Positions 38,908 through 48,145 are shown, numbered from the stretch's first letter. The stretch is DNA of 64,000 nucleotides from Pseudomonas xantholysinigenes (GCF_014268885.2 NZ_CP077095.1:939001-1003000), one strand, 5' to 3'. Program-made: numbers and translations. Notes: a model not told the origin generated them from the sequence alone.

Positions 38908-41598
38908 ATGGTAGCAATGATGAATCCGAACGAGCCGCTGACGGCCCTGGACGATGCCCTGGACAGTGACCCCGGCGAAACGGCGGAATGGTGCGAGGCG
39001 CTGGCGTCGACCCTGGCGCACTGCGGGCCGGCGCGCGCGCGGTATCTGTTGCAGCGCCTGCAGGCCCATGCTTTGGAATTGGGGCTGGAGCGTGAGGCCC
39101 AGGCTTTTTCGGCCTACCGCAACACCCTGCCGGTGGAGCAGCAGGGCGCCTACCCCGGCGACCTGGAGCTGGACGAGCGGATTACTGGCATCCTGCGCTG
39201 GAACGCGCTGGCCATGGTGGTGCGCGCCAACCACGCCTATGGCGAGTTGGGCGGGCATATCGCCAGCTACGCTTCGGCGGCGGAGATCTTCGAAGTTGGC
39301 TTCCAGCATTTCTTCCGCGGCGAGGGCGACGGGCCGGGCCGCAGCGCCGACCTGGTGTTCTTCCAACCGCACTCGGCGCCGGGCATTTATGCCCGGGCGT
39401 TTCTCGAGGGGCGCCTGAGCGAGCAGCAATTGGCCAACTACCGCCAGGAAGTCACGGGCAACGGCCTGTGCTCTTATCCACACCCCTGGTTGATGCCCGA
39501 CTTCTGGCAATTTCCCACCGGCTCCATGGGCATCGGCCCCCTCAATGCGATCTACCAGGCGCGTTTCATGCGCTACCTGCAGCACCGTGGCCTGGTGGAT
39601 ACCTCGCAGCGCCACGTGTGGGGCGTGTTCGGCGATGGCGAAATGGACGAGCCGGAGTCCATTGCCGGTCTGACCCTGGCCGCCCGCGAACAGCTGGACA
39701 ACCTGACCTTCATCGTCAACTGCAACCTGCAGCGGCTGGATGGCCCGGTGCGCGGCAACGGCCAGATCATCCAGGAACTGGAAGCGCTGTTCAGTGGCGC
39801 TGGCTGGAACGTGATCAAGGTGCTGTGGGGTTCGGAGTGGGACCCGCTGTTCGCCCGCGATCACGAACACGCGCTGCTGCGTCAGTTGGCGGCGACCCCG
39901 GATGGCCAGTTCCAGACCCTCGGCGCCAAGGACGGCAGCTACAACCTCGAGCACTTCTTCAAGCAGAACCCAGCCTTGCAGCGGCTGGTGGCGCACATGA
40001 GTACCGACGAGATCAACGCGCTCAAGCGTGGCGGCCATGATTTTCGCAAGCTGCACGCCGCCTACTCCGCCGCCAAGGCGTGCAAGGGCCGGCCTACGGT
40101 GATCCTGGCCAAGACCAAGAAAGGCTATGGCATGAGCAGTGCCGGTGAATCGCGAATGACCGCGCACCAGGCCAAGAAGCTGGACGTGCAGGCGTTGCTG
40201 GCGTTTCGCGATCGTTTTCGCCTGCCGCTGTCGGACCAGGCGGTGGAGCAGTTGCAGTTCTATCGCCCGGCCGAGGACAGCCCGGAGATGCGTTACTTGC
40301 GCCAGCGTCGGGCAGCCCTGGGTGGCCCGCTGCCAAAGCGGCGCGCCGACTGCATGACCCTGCCCTTGCCGGATCTGCACGCCTTCGCCGGCTTTGCCTT
40401 GCACGCCGAAGGCAAGGAAATGTCCACCACCATGGCCGCCGTGCGCCTGCTGGGCAATTGGTTGAAAGCGCCGGGCCTGGGGCCGCGGGTGGTGCCGATC
40501 GTCGCCGACGAGGCGCGCACCTTCGGCATGGCCAGCCTGTTCCGCCAGATCGGTATCTATGCGCCCCAGGGGCAGCGCTACGAGCCCGAGGATGCTGGCT
40601 CGCTGCTGGTCTACAAGGAGGCGCGTGACGGCCAGTTGCTGGAGGAAGGCATCACCGAGGCCGGGGCGCTGTCGTCATGGATCGCCGCCGCCACGGCCTA
40701 CGCGGTGCACGGCGAGCCGATGCTGCCGGTGTACATCTATTACTCGATGTTCGGCTTCCAGCGGGTTGGCGACCTGATCTGGGCCGCCGCCGACCAGCGT
40801 GCCCGCGGGCTGTTGCTGGGCGCCACCGCCGGGCGCACCACCCTGGGTGGGGAAGGGCTGCAGCACCAGGATGGCTCGAGCCTGGTGATGGCCGCGATGG
40901 TACCCAACTGTCGTGCCTGGGACCCGTGCTTCGCCGGCGAACTGGCGGTGATCCTCGACCATGCCGCACGGCGCATGCTGGTGGAGCAGCGCGACGAATT
41001 CCACTATGTGGCAGTGATGAACGAAAACTATCCACAGCCGTCGTTGCCCGATGGCGTGCGGGAGGCCGTGTTGCGTGGCATGTATCTGTACACCCGGCAG
41101 CAGGCGCGCAGCCCGCGCGGCCAGGTGCGCTTGTTGGGCTCGGGCGCGATCCTGCGCGAGGTGATTGCCGCCGGCGAGTTGCTGGCGAACGACTGGCAGG
41201 TCGATTGCGAGGTGTTCAGCGTCACCAGTTTCAGCGAGCTGGCGCGCGATGCCCGAGATGCACGGCGTGTTGCGCTGACGGGGGGCGAGGAAGACTGTCA
41301 CCTGCGCCGCTGCCTGCCCGGCGATGCGCCGGTGATCGCGGCGAGCGACTATGTGCGTGCCTGGCCGCAATTGATTGCCGAGTATGTGCAGGCGCCGTTC
41401 GTTTCCCTGGGGACCGATGGTTTCGGACGCAGCGATACGCGCCAGCAGTTGCGGCGATTCTTCGAGGTCGACCGGCATGCCGTGGTGTTGGCGGCGTTGT
41501 ACAGCCTGATAGGTCAAGGCGTGTTGGCGGCAGAGGTGCTGGCACAGGCCAGGGAGCGCTACGGGGTCGGCGAGGAGCGCGCGGCCTGGTATCGGTAA
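38908..41598 (+). CDS. mdeB: 2-oxobutanoate dehydrogenase E1-like protein (AceE homologue)
   Basis: Thiamine-diphosphate enzyme of 896 aa, close to homodimeric pyruvate dehydrogenase E1 (AceE). The TPP/Mg motif runs from GDGEMDEPES to NCNLQRLDGPV. Also present are SYPHPWLMPDFWQFPTGSMG and GGEGLQHQDGSSL. In the P. putida mde locus this protein is proposed to decarboxylate 2-oxobutanoate from MdeA. No E2 or E3 gene is nearby, so it probably shares those of the housekeeping complex. ATG 38908 has a GAGG site nine bases upstream. Confidence 0.9.
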   Translation: MVAMMNPNEPLTALDDALDSDPGETAEWCEALASTLAHCGPARARYLLQRLQAHALELGLEREAQAFSAYRNTLPVEQQGAYPGDLELDERITGILRWNALAMVVRANHAYGELGGHIASYASAAEIFEVGFQHFFRGEGDGPGRSADLVFFQPHSAPGIYARAFLEGRLSEQQLANYRQEVTGNGLCSYPHPWLMPDFWQFPTGSMGIGPLNAIYQARFMRYLQHRGLVDTSQRHVWGVFGDGEMDEPESIAGLTLAAREQLDNLTFIVNCNLQRLDGPVRGNGQIIQELEALFSGAGWNVIKVLWGSEWDPLFARDHEHALLRQLAATPDGQFQTLGAKDGSYNLEHFFKQNPALQRLVAHMSTDEINALKRGGHDFRKLHAAYSAAKACKGRPTVILAKTKKGYGMSSAGESRMTAHQAKKLDVQALLAFRDRFRLPLSDQAVEQLQFYRPAEDSPEMRYLRQRRAALGGPLPKRRADCMTLPLPDLHAFAGFALHAEGKEMSTTMAAVRLLGNWLKAPGLGPRVVPIVADEARTFGMASLFRQIGIYAPQGQRYEPEDAGSLLVYKEARDGQLLEEGITEAGALSSWIAAATAYAVHGEPMLPVYIYYSMFGFQRVGDLIWAAADQRARGLLLGATAGRTTLGGEGLQHQDGSSLVMAAMVPNCRAWDPCFAGELAVILDHAARRMLVEQRDEFHYVAVMNENYPQPSLPDGVREAVLRGMYLYTRQQARSPRGQVRLLGSGAILREVIAAGELLANDWQVDCEVFSVTSFSELARDARDARRVALTGGEEDCHLRRCLPGDAPVIAASDYVRAWPQLIAEYVQAPFVSLGTDGFGRSDTRQQLRRFFEVDRHAVVLAALYSLIGQGVLAAEVLAQARERYGVGEERAAWYR

Positions 41599-41649
41599 CA
41601 GGTTGGCAAGATTACCTGTGTGGGTGCATGCTCTGAGGTCGGCGCGGTC

Positions 41650-41738
41650 CCTGTGGGAGCGGCTTCAGCCGCGAACACCGGCACAGCCGGTGCCAGACAC
41701 CGCGTCGCCTTCTTCGCGGGCAAGCCCGCTCCCACAGG
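41650..41738. repeat. REP pair downstream of mdeB
   Basis: CCTGTGGGAGCGGCTTCAGC..GAA at 41650-41675 and TTCGCGGGCAAGCCCGCTCC..AGG at 41713-41738, inverted, with a GCACCGGC-type palindrome between. It is part of a 420-base gene-free stretch (41599-42018) that holds two REP pairs, a lone half-unit near 41771, and a terminator. Confidence 0.85.
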
Positions 41739-41814
41739 ATAAGCGCGAAACCTGAGATCCGTGCGGTCGCTGTGGGAGCAACTGTCTTGCTCAATTGCTA
41801 AAGCTAGCGCGATC

Positions 41815-41918
41815 CCTGTGGGAGCGGGCTTGCCCGCGAATACCGGCGTAGCCGGTGCCAGGCACCGCGTCGCTTGCATCGCGGCGGTTCGGCGCCCCGA
41901 TAAACCCGCTCCCACAGG
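41815..41918. repeat. Second REP pair downstream of mdeB, one arm degenerate
   Basis: Intact unit CCTGTGGGAGCGGGCTTGCC..GAA at 41815-41840 and a decayed inverse unit at 41888-41918 (TTCGGCGCCCCGATAAACCC..AGG). The spacer has CACCGGC-like palindromic bases like the pair before it, suggesting both derive from one REPIN type. Confidence 0.8.
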
Positions 41919-41983
41919 GGCCTGCTAAATCGATGAGCGATGAGCTTCGGCTATGCCGGTAAATGGGCCGGTCGCCCACAAAA

Positions 41984-42003
41984 AAGGCCTCTTTCGAGGC
42001 CTT
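41984..42003 (-). terminator. Terminator of the yhcB-like gene
   Basis: Stem AAGGCCTC / GAGGCCTT with a TTTC loop; on the minus strand it is followed by a run of six T. It is 15 bases after the stop codon. Confidence 0.85.
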
Positions 42004-42018
42004 CTTCATATCATCGAC

Positions 42019-42456
42019 TCAACGCTTGAGCCCGTAGCTCTCGTCGAGCATGCCCGGCGAGTTCGGTGCCTTGGGCGCATAGTCGCGTGGCACTTCGGCG
42101 GTGTCTTTCGGCGGCGTCAGGCGGTCGCGTGGGCCTTGCGCCGCTTCCGAGTGCAACGTGGCCAGCAGGCGCTGGCGGGTCAGCTCGTCCAGGGCCAGGC
42201 GATTGGCGCCATCGGCCAGGTGGTCCTGGACGTCCTGGTAGCTCTGGGTCAGTTTCTTGACCAGCGAAGCGGTGCTGTTGAAGTGGGTCACCACTTCATT
42301 CTGGTAATTGTCGAAACGCTGCTGGATGTCATCCAGTTGGCGTTGGGTATTGCTCGGTGCCGCATTGGGCAGCAGGCGGGCCAGCGCGAAACCGACGACG
42401 ACACCGACAACCAGGGCCAGGGTCGGCAGCAACCAAACAAGGAGCGAGTGTTCCAC
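42019..42456 (-). CDS. YhcB/ZapG-like DUF1043 membrane protein
   Basis: Inner-membrane protein of 145 aa with one N-terminal helix (LLPTLALVVGVVVGFALARLL), a coiled-coil middle (QRQLDDIQQRFDNYQNEV) and a proline-rich C-terminus (PNSPGMLDESYGLKR). The E. coli relative YhcB (ZapG) links cell envelope synthesis and division. Start is GTG 42456 behind AGGAAGGA. Divergent from the hydrolase gene; in P. aeruginosa the homologue lies next to cysN, so the mde and IS genes are additions here. Confidence 0.85.
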   Translation of the reverse strand: MEHSLLVWLLPTLALVVGVVVGFALARLLPNAAPSNTQRQLDDIQQRFDNYQNEVVTHFNSTASLVKKLTQSYQDVQDHLADGANRLALDELTRQRLLATLHSEAAQGPRDRLTPPKDTAEVPRDYAPKAPNSPGMLDESYGLKR

Positions 42457-42591
42457 GAGTCCTTCCTCTATAAACGGCTTTGCTTTACGTTAACGGCTCA
42501 GACCTGCGCTGTATACCGCGAGCGATCGCAAATCAGAACAGAATTCCTCAGCTAGACGAGTCGACCCTCCTCGAGGTCACGGAGTAGTGCC

Positions 42592-43227
42592 TTGCTTATC
42601 CGCGAAACACCTTTGTTCATCGATGGCCCCCGCGGCCCGCTGGAAGCCTTGTACCTGGACGTGGCCGATGCCCGTGGCGCGGTGCTGATCTGCCACCCCA
42701 ACCCGGTCCAGGGCGGCACCATGCTCAACAAGGTGGTTTCGACCCTGCAACGCACGGCCCGTGATGCCGGCTACGTCACGCTGCGCTTCAACTACCGTGG
42801 CGTTGGCCAGAGCGCTGGCAGCCATGACATGGGCGCGGGCGAGGTAGATGATGCCGAGGCGGTGGCGGCCTGGCTGCGTGAACAGCACCCCGAACTGCCG
42901 CTGGTGTTGATGGGCTTCTCCTTCGGTGGTTTCGTCGCCACCAGCCTGGCCGGGCGCCTTGAGGCCAAGGGCGTCGAGCTGCAACAGCTGTTCATGATCG
43001 CCCCGGCGGTGATGCGCCTGACTGAGCAGTTCCCTCTGCCCGAACGCGCCAGGCTCACTATCATTCAGCCGGACAGCGACGAAGTGGTCGCCCCACAGTT
43101 GGTCTACGACTGGTCCGATGCCCTGTCGCGCCCCCATGAGCTGCTGAAAGTGGCAGAATGCGGACACTTCTTCCATGGCAAGCTGACCGATCTGAAGGAT
43201 CTGCTGCTGCCGCGCCTTTCGAACTGA
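42592..43227 (+). CDS. Small alpha/beta hydrolase
   Basis: Cytoplasmic protein of 211 aa. Motifs: [11 protein letters not shown] near the oxyanion hole, nucleophile elbow GFSFGG, acidic residue in PDSDEVV, catalytic His in CGHFFHG. Similar proteins are dienelactone-hydrolase-like esterases with unknown natural substrates. The only in-frame start with a ribosome site is TTG 42592 (GGAG at 42581-42584). It lies 25 bases before trpS and is probably cotranscribed. Confidence 0.85.
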   Translation: MLIRETPLFIDGPRGPLEALYLDVADARGAVLICHPNPVQGGTMLNKVVSTLQRTARDAGYVTLRFNYRGVGQSAGSHDMGAGEVDDAEAVAAWLREQHPELPLVLMGFSFGGFVATSLAGRLEAKGVELQQLFMIAPAVMRLTEQFPLPERARLTIIQPDSDEVVAPQLVYDWSDALSRPHELLKVAECGHFFHGKLTDLKDLLLPRLSN

Positions 43228-43252
43228 GCCAAGCCTGAATAAGCGAACACCC

Positions 43253-44602
43253 ATGACCACGCGCATCCTCACCGGTATCACCACCACCGGCACCCCGCAC
43301 CTGGGCAACTACGCCGGCGCCATCCGCCCGGCCATCCTCGCCAGCCAGCAGCCCGGTGCCGACTCGTTCTACTTCCTGGCCGACTATCACGCCCTGATCA
43401 AGTGCGACGACCCGCTGCGCATCCAGCGCTCGCGCCTGGAAATCGCCGCCACCTGGCTGGCCGGCGGTCTGGACCCGGACAAGGTGACCTTCTACCGCCA
43501 GTCCGATATCCCCGAGATTCCCGAGCTGACCTGGCTGCTGACCTGCGTCGCCGCCAAGGGCCTGCTCAACCGCGCCCACGCCTACAAGGCCTCGGTGGAC
43601 AAGAACGTCGAGGCCGGCGAAGACCCGGACGCCGGCGTGAGCATGGGCCTGTTCAGCTACCCAGTGCTGATGGCCGCCGACATCCTGATGTTCAACGCGC
43701 ACAAGGTGCCGGTCGGTCGCGACCAGATCCAGCACGTGGAAATGGCCCGCGACATCGGCCAGCGCTTCAACCACCTGTTCGGCCAGGGCAGGGACTTCTT
43801 CGCCCTGCCCGAGGCGGTGATCGAAGAGACCGTGGCGACCCTGCCGGGCCTGGACGGGCGCAAGATGTCCAAGAGCTACGACAACACCATCCCGTTGTTC
43901 ACCAGCGCCAAGGACATGAAGGACGCGATCTCGCGCATCGTCACCGACTCGCGCGCCCCGGGCGAGGCGAAGGACCCGGACAACTCGCACCTGTTCACCC
44001 TGTTCCAGGCGTTCTCGACGCCGGCGCAATCCGCCGAGTTCCGCGACGAGCTATTGCAGGGCCTGGGCTGGGGCGAGGCCAAGCAGCGCCTGTTCCAGCT
44101 GCTTGACGGCCAGCTGGCCGAAAAGCGCGAGCACTATCACCAACTGATCGCGCGTCCGTCGGACCTGGAAGACATCCTGCTGGCCGGCGCCGCCAAGGCC
44201 CGCAAGATCGCCACGCCGTTCCTCGAGCAACTGCGCGAGGCCGTGGGCCTGCGCTCGTTCCGCACGGCGGTGCAGGCTACCGGCGAAGTGAAGAAGAAAG
44301 CCGCCAAGACCGCCCGTTTCGTCAGCTTCCGTGATGAGGACGGCAGCTTCCGTTTCCGCCTGCTGGCCGCCGATGGCGAGCAGTTGCTGCTGTCGCGCAG
44401 CTTCGCCGATGGCAAGAGCGCCGGTGCGGTGAGCAAGCAGTTGCAGCAAGGTGGTGAAGCGGATGTGCGCGTCGAAGGTCTAGGCTTCAGCCTGTGGCTG
44501 GCGGGTGAGCAGGTTGCCGAGGGGCCGCAGTTCGAGGCCGCCGAGGCCCGTGACGCGGCCATCGCGAGCCTGCGCGAGGCCCTGGCGCCTCAGCAGGACT
44601 GA
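43253..44602 (+). CDS. trpS: Tryptophanyl-tRNA synthetase with C-terminal extension
   Basis: Class I synthetase of 449 aa that charges tRNA-Trp. The HIGH-type motif is TGTPHLGN (about residues 11-18) and KMSKS is near residue 204. The catalytic part ends near residue 335, the size of E. coli TrpRS. About 110 further residues follow, containing an alanine/lysine linker ([13 protein letters not shown]) and a small domain ([20 protein letters not shown]) with strand repeats like DUF1508/YegP. The extension is common in pseudomonads, with role unknown. Terminator downstream. Confidence 0.94.
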   Translation: MTTRILTGITTTGTPHLGNYAGAIRPAILASQQPGADSFYFLADYHALIKCDDPLRIQRSRLEIAATWLAGGLDPDKVTFYRQSDIPEIPELTWLLTCVAAKGLLNRAHAYKASVDKNVEAGEDPDAGVSMGLFSYPVLMAADILMFNAHKVPVGRDQIQHVEMARDIGQRFNHLFGQGRDFFALPEAVIEETVATLPGLDGRKMSKSYDNTIPLFTSAKDMKDAISRIVTDSRAPGEAKDPDNSHLFTLFQAFSTPAQSAEFRDELLQGLGWGEAKQRLFQLLDGQLAEKREHYHQLIARPSDLEDILLAGAAKARKIATPFLEQLREAVGLRSFRTAVQATGEVKKKAAKTARFVSFRDEDGSFRFRLLAADGEQLLLSRSFADGKSAGAVSKQLQQGGEADVRVEGLGFSLWLAGEQVAEGPQFEAAEARDAAIASLREALAPQQD

Positions 44603-44679
44603 TACGCCTGCAGGGGATGTGGTGCGCATATTCATTGCAGGTAATGAGGCAAGTGGTCGCATGTATCATTGCCATCAGG

Positions 44680-44712
44680 CGGGCCGGTCGCTACAGTGAC
44701 GGCCCGTTTTTT
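44680..44712 (+). terminator. Terminator of trpS
   Basis: Stem CGGGCC(G)GTC / GAC-GGCCCG with one bulged base, followed by six T. It ends 20 bases before zapE. Confidence 0.85.
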
Positions 44713-44732
44713 GTTGCCTCGCTAACGAAATC

Positions 44733-45827
44733 ATGACTCCTCTAGAACGCTATCAAGCAGATCTGAAACGTCCCGACTTCTTCCATGACGCGGCGCAGGA
44801 AACTGCGGTGCGTCACCTGCAGCGCCTGTACGATGACCTGGTGCGCGCGCAGAACAACAAGCCGGGCATGTTCGGCAAGCTGTTCGGCAAGAAGGAGCAG
44901 ACGCCGGTCAAGGGCCTGTACTTCTGGGGCGGGGTAGGGCGAGGCAAGACCTACCTGGTCGACACTTTCTATGAAGCGCTGCCGTTCAAGCAGAAGATGC
45001 GCACGCACTTCCACCGCTTCATGAAGCGTGTGCACGAGGAAATGAAGACCCTCAAGGGCGAAAAGAACCCGCTGACCATCATCGCCAAGCGCTTCAGCGA
45101 AGAGGCCAAGGTGATCTGCTTCGACGAATTCTTCGTCTCCGACATCACCGACGCCATGATCCTCGGCACCCTGATGGAAGAGCTGTTCAAGAATGGCGTG
45201 TCGCTGGTGGCCACCTCCAACATCGTGCCGGACGGCCTGTACAAGGACGGCCTGCAGCGTGCGCGCTTCCTGCCGGCGATCGCCATGATCAAGCAGTACA
45301 CCGACGTGGTGAACGTCGACAGCGGCGTGGACTACCGCCTGCGGCACCTGGAACAAGCCGAGCTGTTCCACTTCCCGCTCAACGAGGCGGCGCACGAAAG
45401 CATGCGCGCCAGCTTCAAGGCGCTGACCCCCGAGTGCACCCAGGCCGTCGACAACGATGTGCTGATGATCGAGAACCGCCCGATCCATGCGCTGCGCACC
45501 TGCGACGATGTTGCCTGGTTCGACTTCCGCGCCCTGTGCGATGGGCCGCGCAGCCAGAACGACTACATCGAGCTGGGCAAGATCTTCCACGCCGTGCTGC
45601 TGAGCAACGTCGAGCAGATGGGCGTGACCACTGACGATATCGCCCGGCGCTTCATCAACATGGTCGACGAGTTCTACGACCGTAACGTCAAGCTGATCAT
45701 CTCGGCCGAGGTGGAGCTCAAGGACCTGTACACCGGTGGTCGCTTGAGCTTCGAGTTCCAGCGTACCTTGAGCCGGCTGCTGGAAATGCAGTCCCACGAG
45801 TTCCTGTCGCGGGCACACAAGCCCTGA
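44733..45827 (+). CDS. zapE: ZapE, AFG1-like division ATPase
   Basis: Cytoplasmic ATPase of 364 aa. Walker A GGVGRGKT near residue 72, Walker B VICFDEF, sensor region ATSNIVPDGLY. ZapE binds FtsZ and aids constriction under stress. It starts with MTPLERYQADL as in the family. It lies downstream of trpS with its own start region, and ends just before a palindromic repeat that can serve as terminator. Confidence 0.93.
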   Translation: MTPLERYQADLKRPDFFHDAAQETAVRHLQRLYDDLVRAQNNKPGMFGKLFGKKEQTPVKGLYFWGGVGRGKTYLVDTFYEALPFKQKMRTHFHRFMKRVHEEMKTLKGEKNPLTIIAKRFSEEAKVICFDEFFVSDITDAMILGTLMEELFKNGVSLVATSNIVPDGLYKDGLQRARFLPAIAMIKQYTDVVNVDSGVDYRLRHLEQAELFHFPLNEAAHESMRASFKALTPECTQAVDNDVLMIENRPIHALRTCDDVAWFDFRALCDGPRSQNDYIELGKIFHAVLLSNVEQMGVTTDDIARRFINMVDEFYDRNVKLIISAEVELKDLYTGGRLSFEFQRTLSRLLEMQSHEFLSRAHKP

Positions 45828-45836
45828 GGGCAGCGA

Positions 45837-45922
45837 CAAGCCTCAAGCTGCAAGCCACAAGAAAAAGCCAGAGCAGATCGCGTAATGCTCTGGCTTTTTC
45901 TTGCAGCTTGCAGCTTGCAGCT
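45837..45922. repeat. AAGCTGCAAG palindromic element, copy 1
   Basis: Inner perfect 17-base stem AAGAAAAAGCCAGAGCA / TGCTCTGGCTTTTTCTT (45859-45875 and 45886-45902) with loop GATCGCGTAA, flanked by CAAGCTGCAAGCC on one side and GCAGCTTGCAGCTTGCAG on the other. It can end transcription of zapE and of the converging regulator. Shares loop and flank sequence with copy 2 at 46987. Confidence 0.85.
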
Positions 45923-45926
45923 GCTT

Positions 45927-46931
45927 TCAGGCCTCCTGCATGAATTGCTGCCGATACTGGTTCGGCGACAGCTCCGTGTGCTGGCGGAACAACCGGGCGA
46001 AGAAGCTCGCGTCGTCGTACCCCACCTCGTAGCTGATGGTCTTGATGCTCTTGCGCGTGCTCGACAGCAGGCCCTTGGCCGTCTCGATGCGCAGGCGTTG
46101 CAGGTAATGCAGCGGCTTGTCGCCGGTGGCGCTCTGGAACCTGCGCATGAAGTTGCGGATGCTCATGCCGTGGTTGCGCGCCACATCCTCGAAGCGGAAC
46201 TTGTCGGCGAAGTGCTCCTCGAGCCAATGCTGGATCTGCAGGATGATCAGGTCCTGGTGCAGCTTCTGGCCGCCGAAGCCCATGCGCCCGGGCGTGTAGC
46301 TGCGCTGCACTTCATAGAGGATGTCGCGGGCCACCGCCCGGGCGACGTTCGCCCCGCAGAAGCGCTCGATCAGATAGATGTACAGGTCGCAGGCCGAGGT
46401 GGTGCCGCCTGCGCAGTACAGGTTGTCGGCATCGGTCAGGTGCTTGTCCTGATTGAGGCGGATCTTCGGGTAGCGCTCGGCGAAGCTGGCGAAGAAACGC
46501 CAGTAGGTGGTCGCCTCCTTGCCGTCGAGCAGGCCCGCCTCGGCCAGCCAGAACACCCCGCTGGCCTCGGCGCACAGCACCGCGCCACGGGCGTGCTGCT
46601 CGCGCAGCCAGGGCAGCACCTGCGGGTAGCGTTGCAGGAGATTGTCGAAGTCGTCCCAGAACGCTGGGAGAATGATCACGTCGGCATCGTCCAGGCCGCC
46701 GTCGACCGGTAGCTGCACGTTGCTGAAACTGTCCACGGGCAGGCCGTCCGGGCTCACCAGGCCGATCTCGAACATCGGCTGCAGGCCCAGGCCCAGCTGC
46801 TTGCTGTAGCGCAGGCTGGCCAGGTGGAAGAAATCCTTGGCCTGCATCAGTGTCGAGGCGAACACTTTATCAATGGCCAGGATGCTGACGCGCCGCAAGG
46901 ACGCGGAGGGTTGGGTAAACATCATTGTCAT
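45927..46931 (-). CDS. GlxA/FtrA-type AraC-family regulator
   Basis: Transcription factor of 334 aa. The N-terminal two thirds form a DJ-1/PfpI-like domain (VSILAIDKVFASTL, VLCAEASGVFWLAEAGLLDG), with C in the nucleophile-elbow position. The C-terminal AraC domain has two helix-turn-helix parts (FEDVARNHGMSIRNFMRRF and ISYEVGYDDASFFARLFRQ). Proteins of this type control amine, arginine or carnitine-like catabolism; the ligand here is unknown. No strong ribosome site precedes ATG 46931. Flanked on both sides by palindromic repeats, which may mean it arrived as a unit. Confidence 0.88.
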   Translation of the reverse strand: MTMMFTQPSASLRRVSILAIDKVFASTLMQAKDFFHLASLRYSKQLGLGLQPMFEIGLVSPDGLPVDSFSNVQLPVDGGLDDADVIILPAFWDDFDNLLQRYPQVLPWLREQHARGAVLCAEASGVFWLAEAGLLDGKEATTYWRFFASFAERYPKIRLNQDKHLTDADNLYCAGGTTSACDLYIYLIERFCGANVARAVARDILYEVQRSYTPGRMGFGGQKLHQDLIILQIQHWLEEHFADKFRFEDVARNHGMSIRNFMRRFQSATGDKPLHYLQRLRIETAKGLLSSTRKSIKTISYEVGYDDASFFARLFRQHTELSPNQYRQQFMQEA

Positions 46932-46986
46932 TGTTCTTATAAGGGATAGTGGTCAATCACCGGCTGGATCGTCTTATGTTTTGGGG

Positions 46987-47095
46987 CAAGCTGCAAGCTT
47001 GAAGCTGCAAGCCACAAGAAAAAACCACAGCAGATCGCATACTGCTCTGGCTCTTTCTTGCAGCTTGCAGCTTGCAGCTTGCAGCTTAAAGCTTG
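46987..47095. repeat. AAGCTGCAAG palindromic element, copy 2
   Basis: CAAGCTGCAAGCTTGAAGCT.. then core AAGAAAAAACCACAGCA / TGCTCTGGCTCTTTCTT (47016-47059, three mismatches) with loop AGATCGCATAC-like, then four repeats of GCAGCTT. Core and loop match copy 1 beyond what pairing needs (GCAGATCGC, GCTCTGGCT). It also lies just after the aldo-keto reductase stop, where it can end that transcript. Confidence 0.85.
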
Positions 47096-47104
47096 CCGCT
47101 GCTC

Positions 47105-48145
47105 TTAAGGCGCCGGGTTGGGCTGCTCCTGATGCACCGCCTCGATCGCCGCCAGCAGCTCGTCACTCAGCGTCAGCGCCTGGCTGTCGATATTGCTCCG
47201 CAACTGCTCCAGCGTGGTCGCGCCAATGATGTTGCTGGTCACGAACGGCTGGCGGGTGACGAACGCCAGGGCCATCTGCGCCGGATCCAGGCCATGCTCG
47301 CGCGCCAGTTGCACGTAGCGGCTGCACGCTGCCACGGTTTGCGGGTTGGAATAGCGGGCGAAGCGGCTGAACAGGGTCAGGCGACCTTTCTCCGGCCGGG
47401 CGCCGTGCTCGTACTTGCCCGACAGCATGCCGAACGCCAGCGGCGAGTAGGCCAGCAACCCGCACTGCTCGCGGATCGCCACCTCGGCCAGGCCCACCTC
47501 GAAACTGCGGTTGAGCAGGTTGTAGGGATTCTGGATCGACACCGCGCGCGGCCAGCCACGGGTTTCGGCCAGGTGCAGGAACTTCATCGTGCCCCATGGG
47601 GTTTCGTTGGACAGGCCGACATGGCGGATCTTGCCGGCGCGCACCTGTTCATCGAGCACTTCCAGGGTTTCTTCCAGTGGCGTGAAGATGTCCTGGGGCA
47701 GGTGCTGGTAGCCCAGCTTGCCGAAGAAGTTGGTGCTGCGCTCGGGCCAGTGCAACTGGTATAGATCGATGCGGTCGGTCTGCAAGCGCTTGAGGCTTTC
47801 GTCCAGCGCCGCGACGATGTGCTGGCGATTGTGCTTGAGCTGGCCATCGCGGATATGGCTGATGCCGTTGCCGGGGCCGGCGACCTTGCTGGCCAGGATC
47901 CAGTGGTCACGGTCGCCGTTGGCGGCGAACCAGTTGCCGATGATGCGCTCGGTGGCGGCGTAGGTCTCCGGGCGCGGCGGCACCGGGTACATCTCGGCGG
48001 TGTCGATGAAGTTGATGCCACTGGCCTTGGCCAGGGCGATCTGTTCGAAGGCCTCGTCCTGGGTGTTCTGCTCGCCCCAGGTCATGGTGCCCAGGCACAG
48101 GGCGCTGACGTCGAGGTCGGTACGGCCGAGCTTGCGGTAATCCAT
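47105..48145 (-). CDS. Tas-like NADP(H)-dependent aldo-keto reductase
   Basis: Aldo-keto reductase of 346 aa, the length of E. coli Tas. Catalytic set: Asp and Tyr in FIDTAEMYPVP, Lys in LASKVAG, His in LYQLHWPER. NADP-binding end is GATTLEQLRSNI. The frame is open 67 codons further upstream, but the conserved start MDYRKLGRTDLDVS and GGAG ten bases before set ATG 48145. Natural substrate unknown. Reads away from rplM. Confidence 0.9.
   Translation of the reverse strand: MDYRKLGRTDLDVSALCLGTMTWGEQNTQDEAFEQIALAKASGINFIDTAEMYPVPPRPETYAATERIIGNWFAANGDRDHWILASKVAGPGNGISHIRDGQLKHNRQHIVAALDESLKRLQTDRIDLYQLHWPERSTNFFGKLGYQHLPQDIFTPLEETLEVLDEQVRAGKIRHVGLSNETPWGTMKFLHLAETRGWPRAVSIQNPYNLLNRSFEVGLAEVAIREQCGLLAYSPLAFGMLSGKYEHGARPEKGRLTLFSRFARYSNPQTVAACSRYVQLAREHGLDPAQMALAFVTRQPFVTSNIIGATTLEQLRSNIDSQALTLSDELLAAIEAVHQEQPNPAP

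Noticed and set aside
41599..42018. Repeat-rich stretch as a CRISPR array
   Set aside because: The repeats are inverted REP pairs with unequal spacing, not direct repeats with regular spacers, and no cas gene is present.
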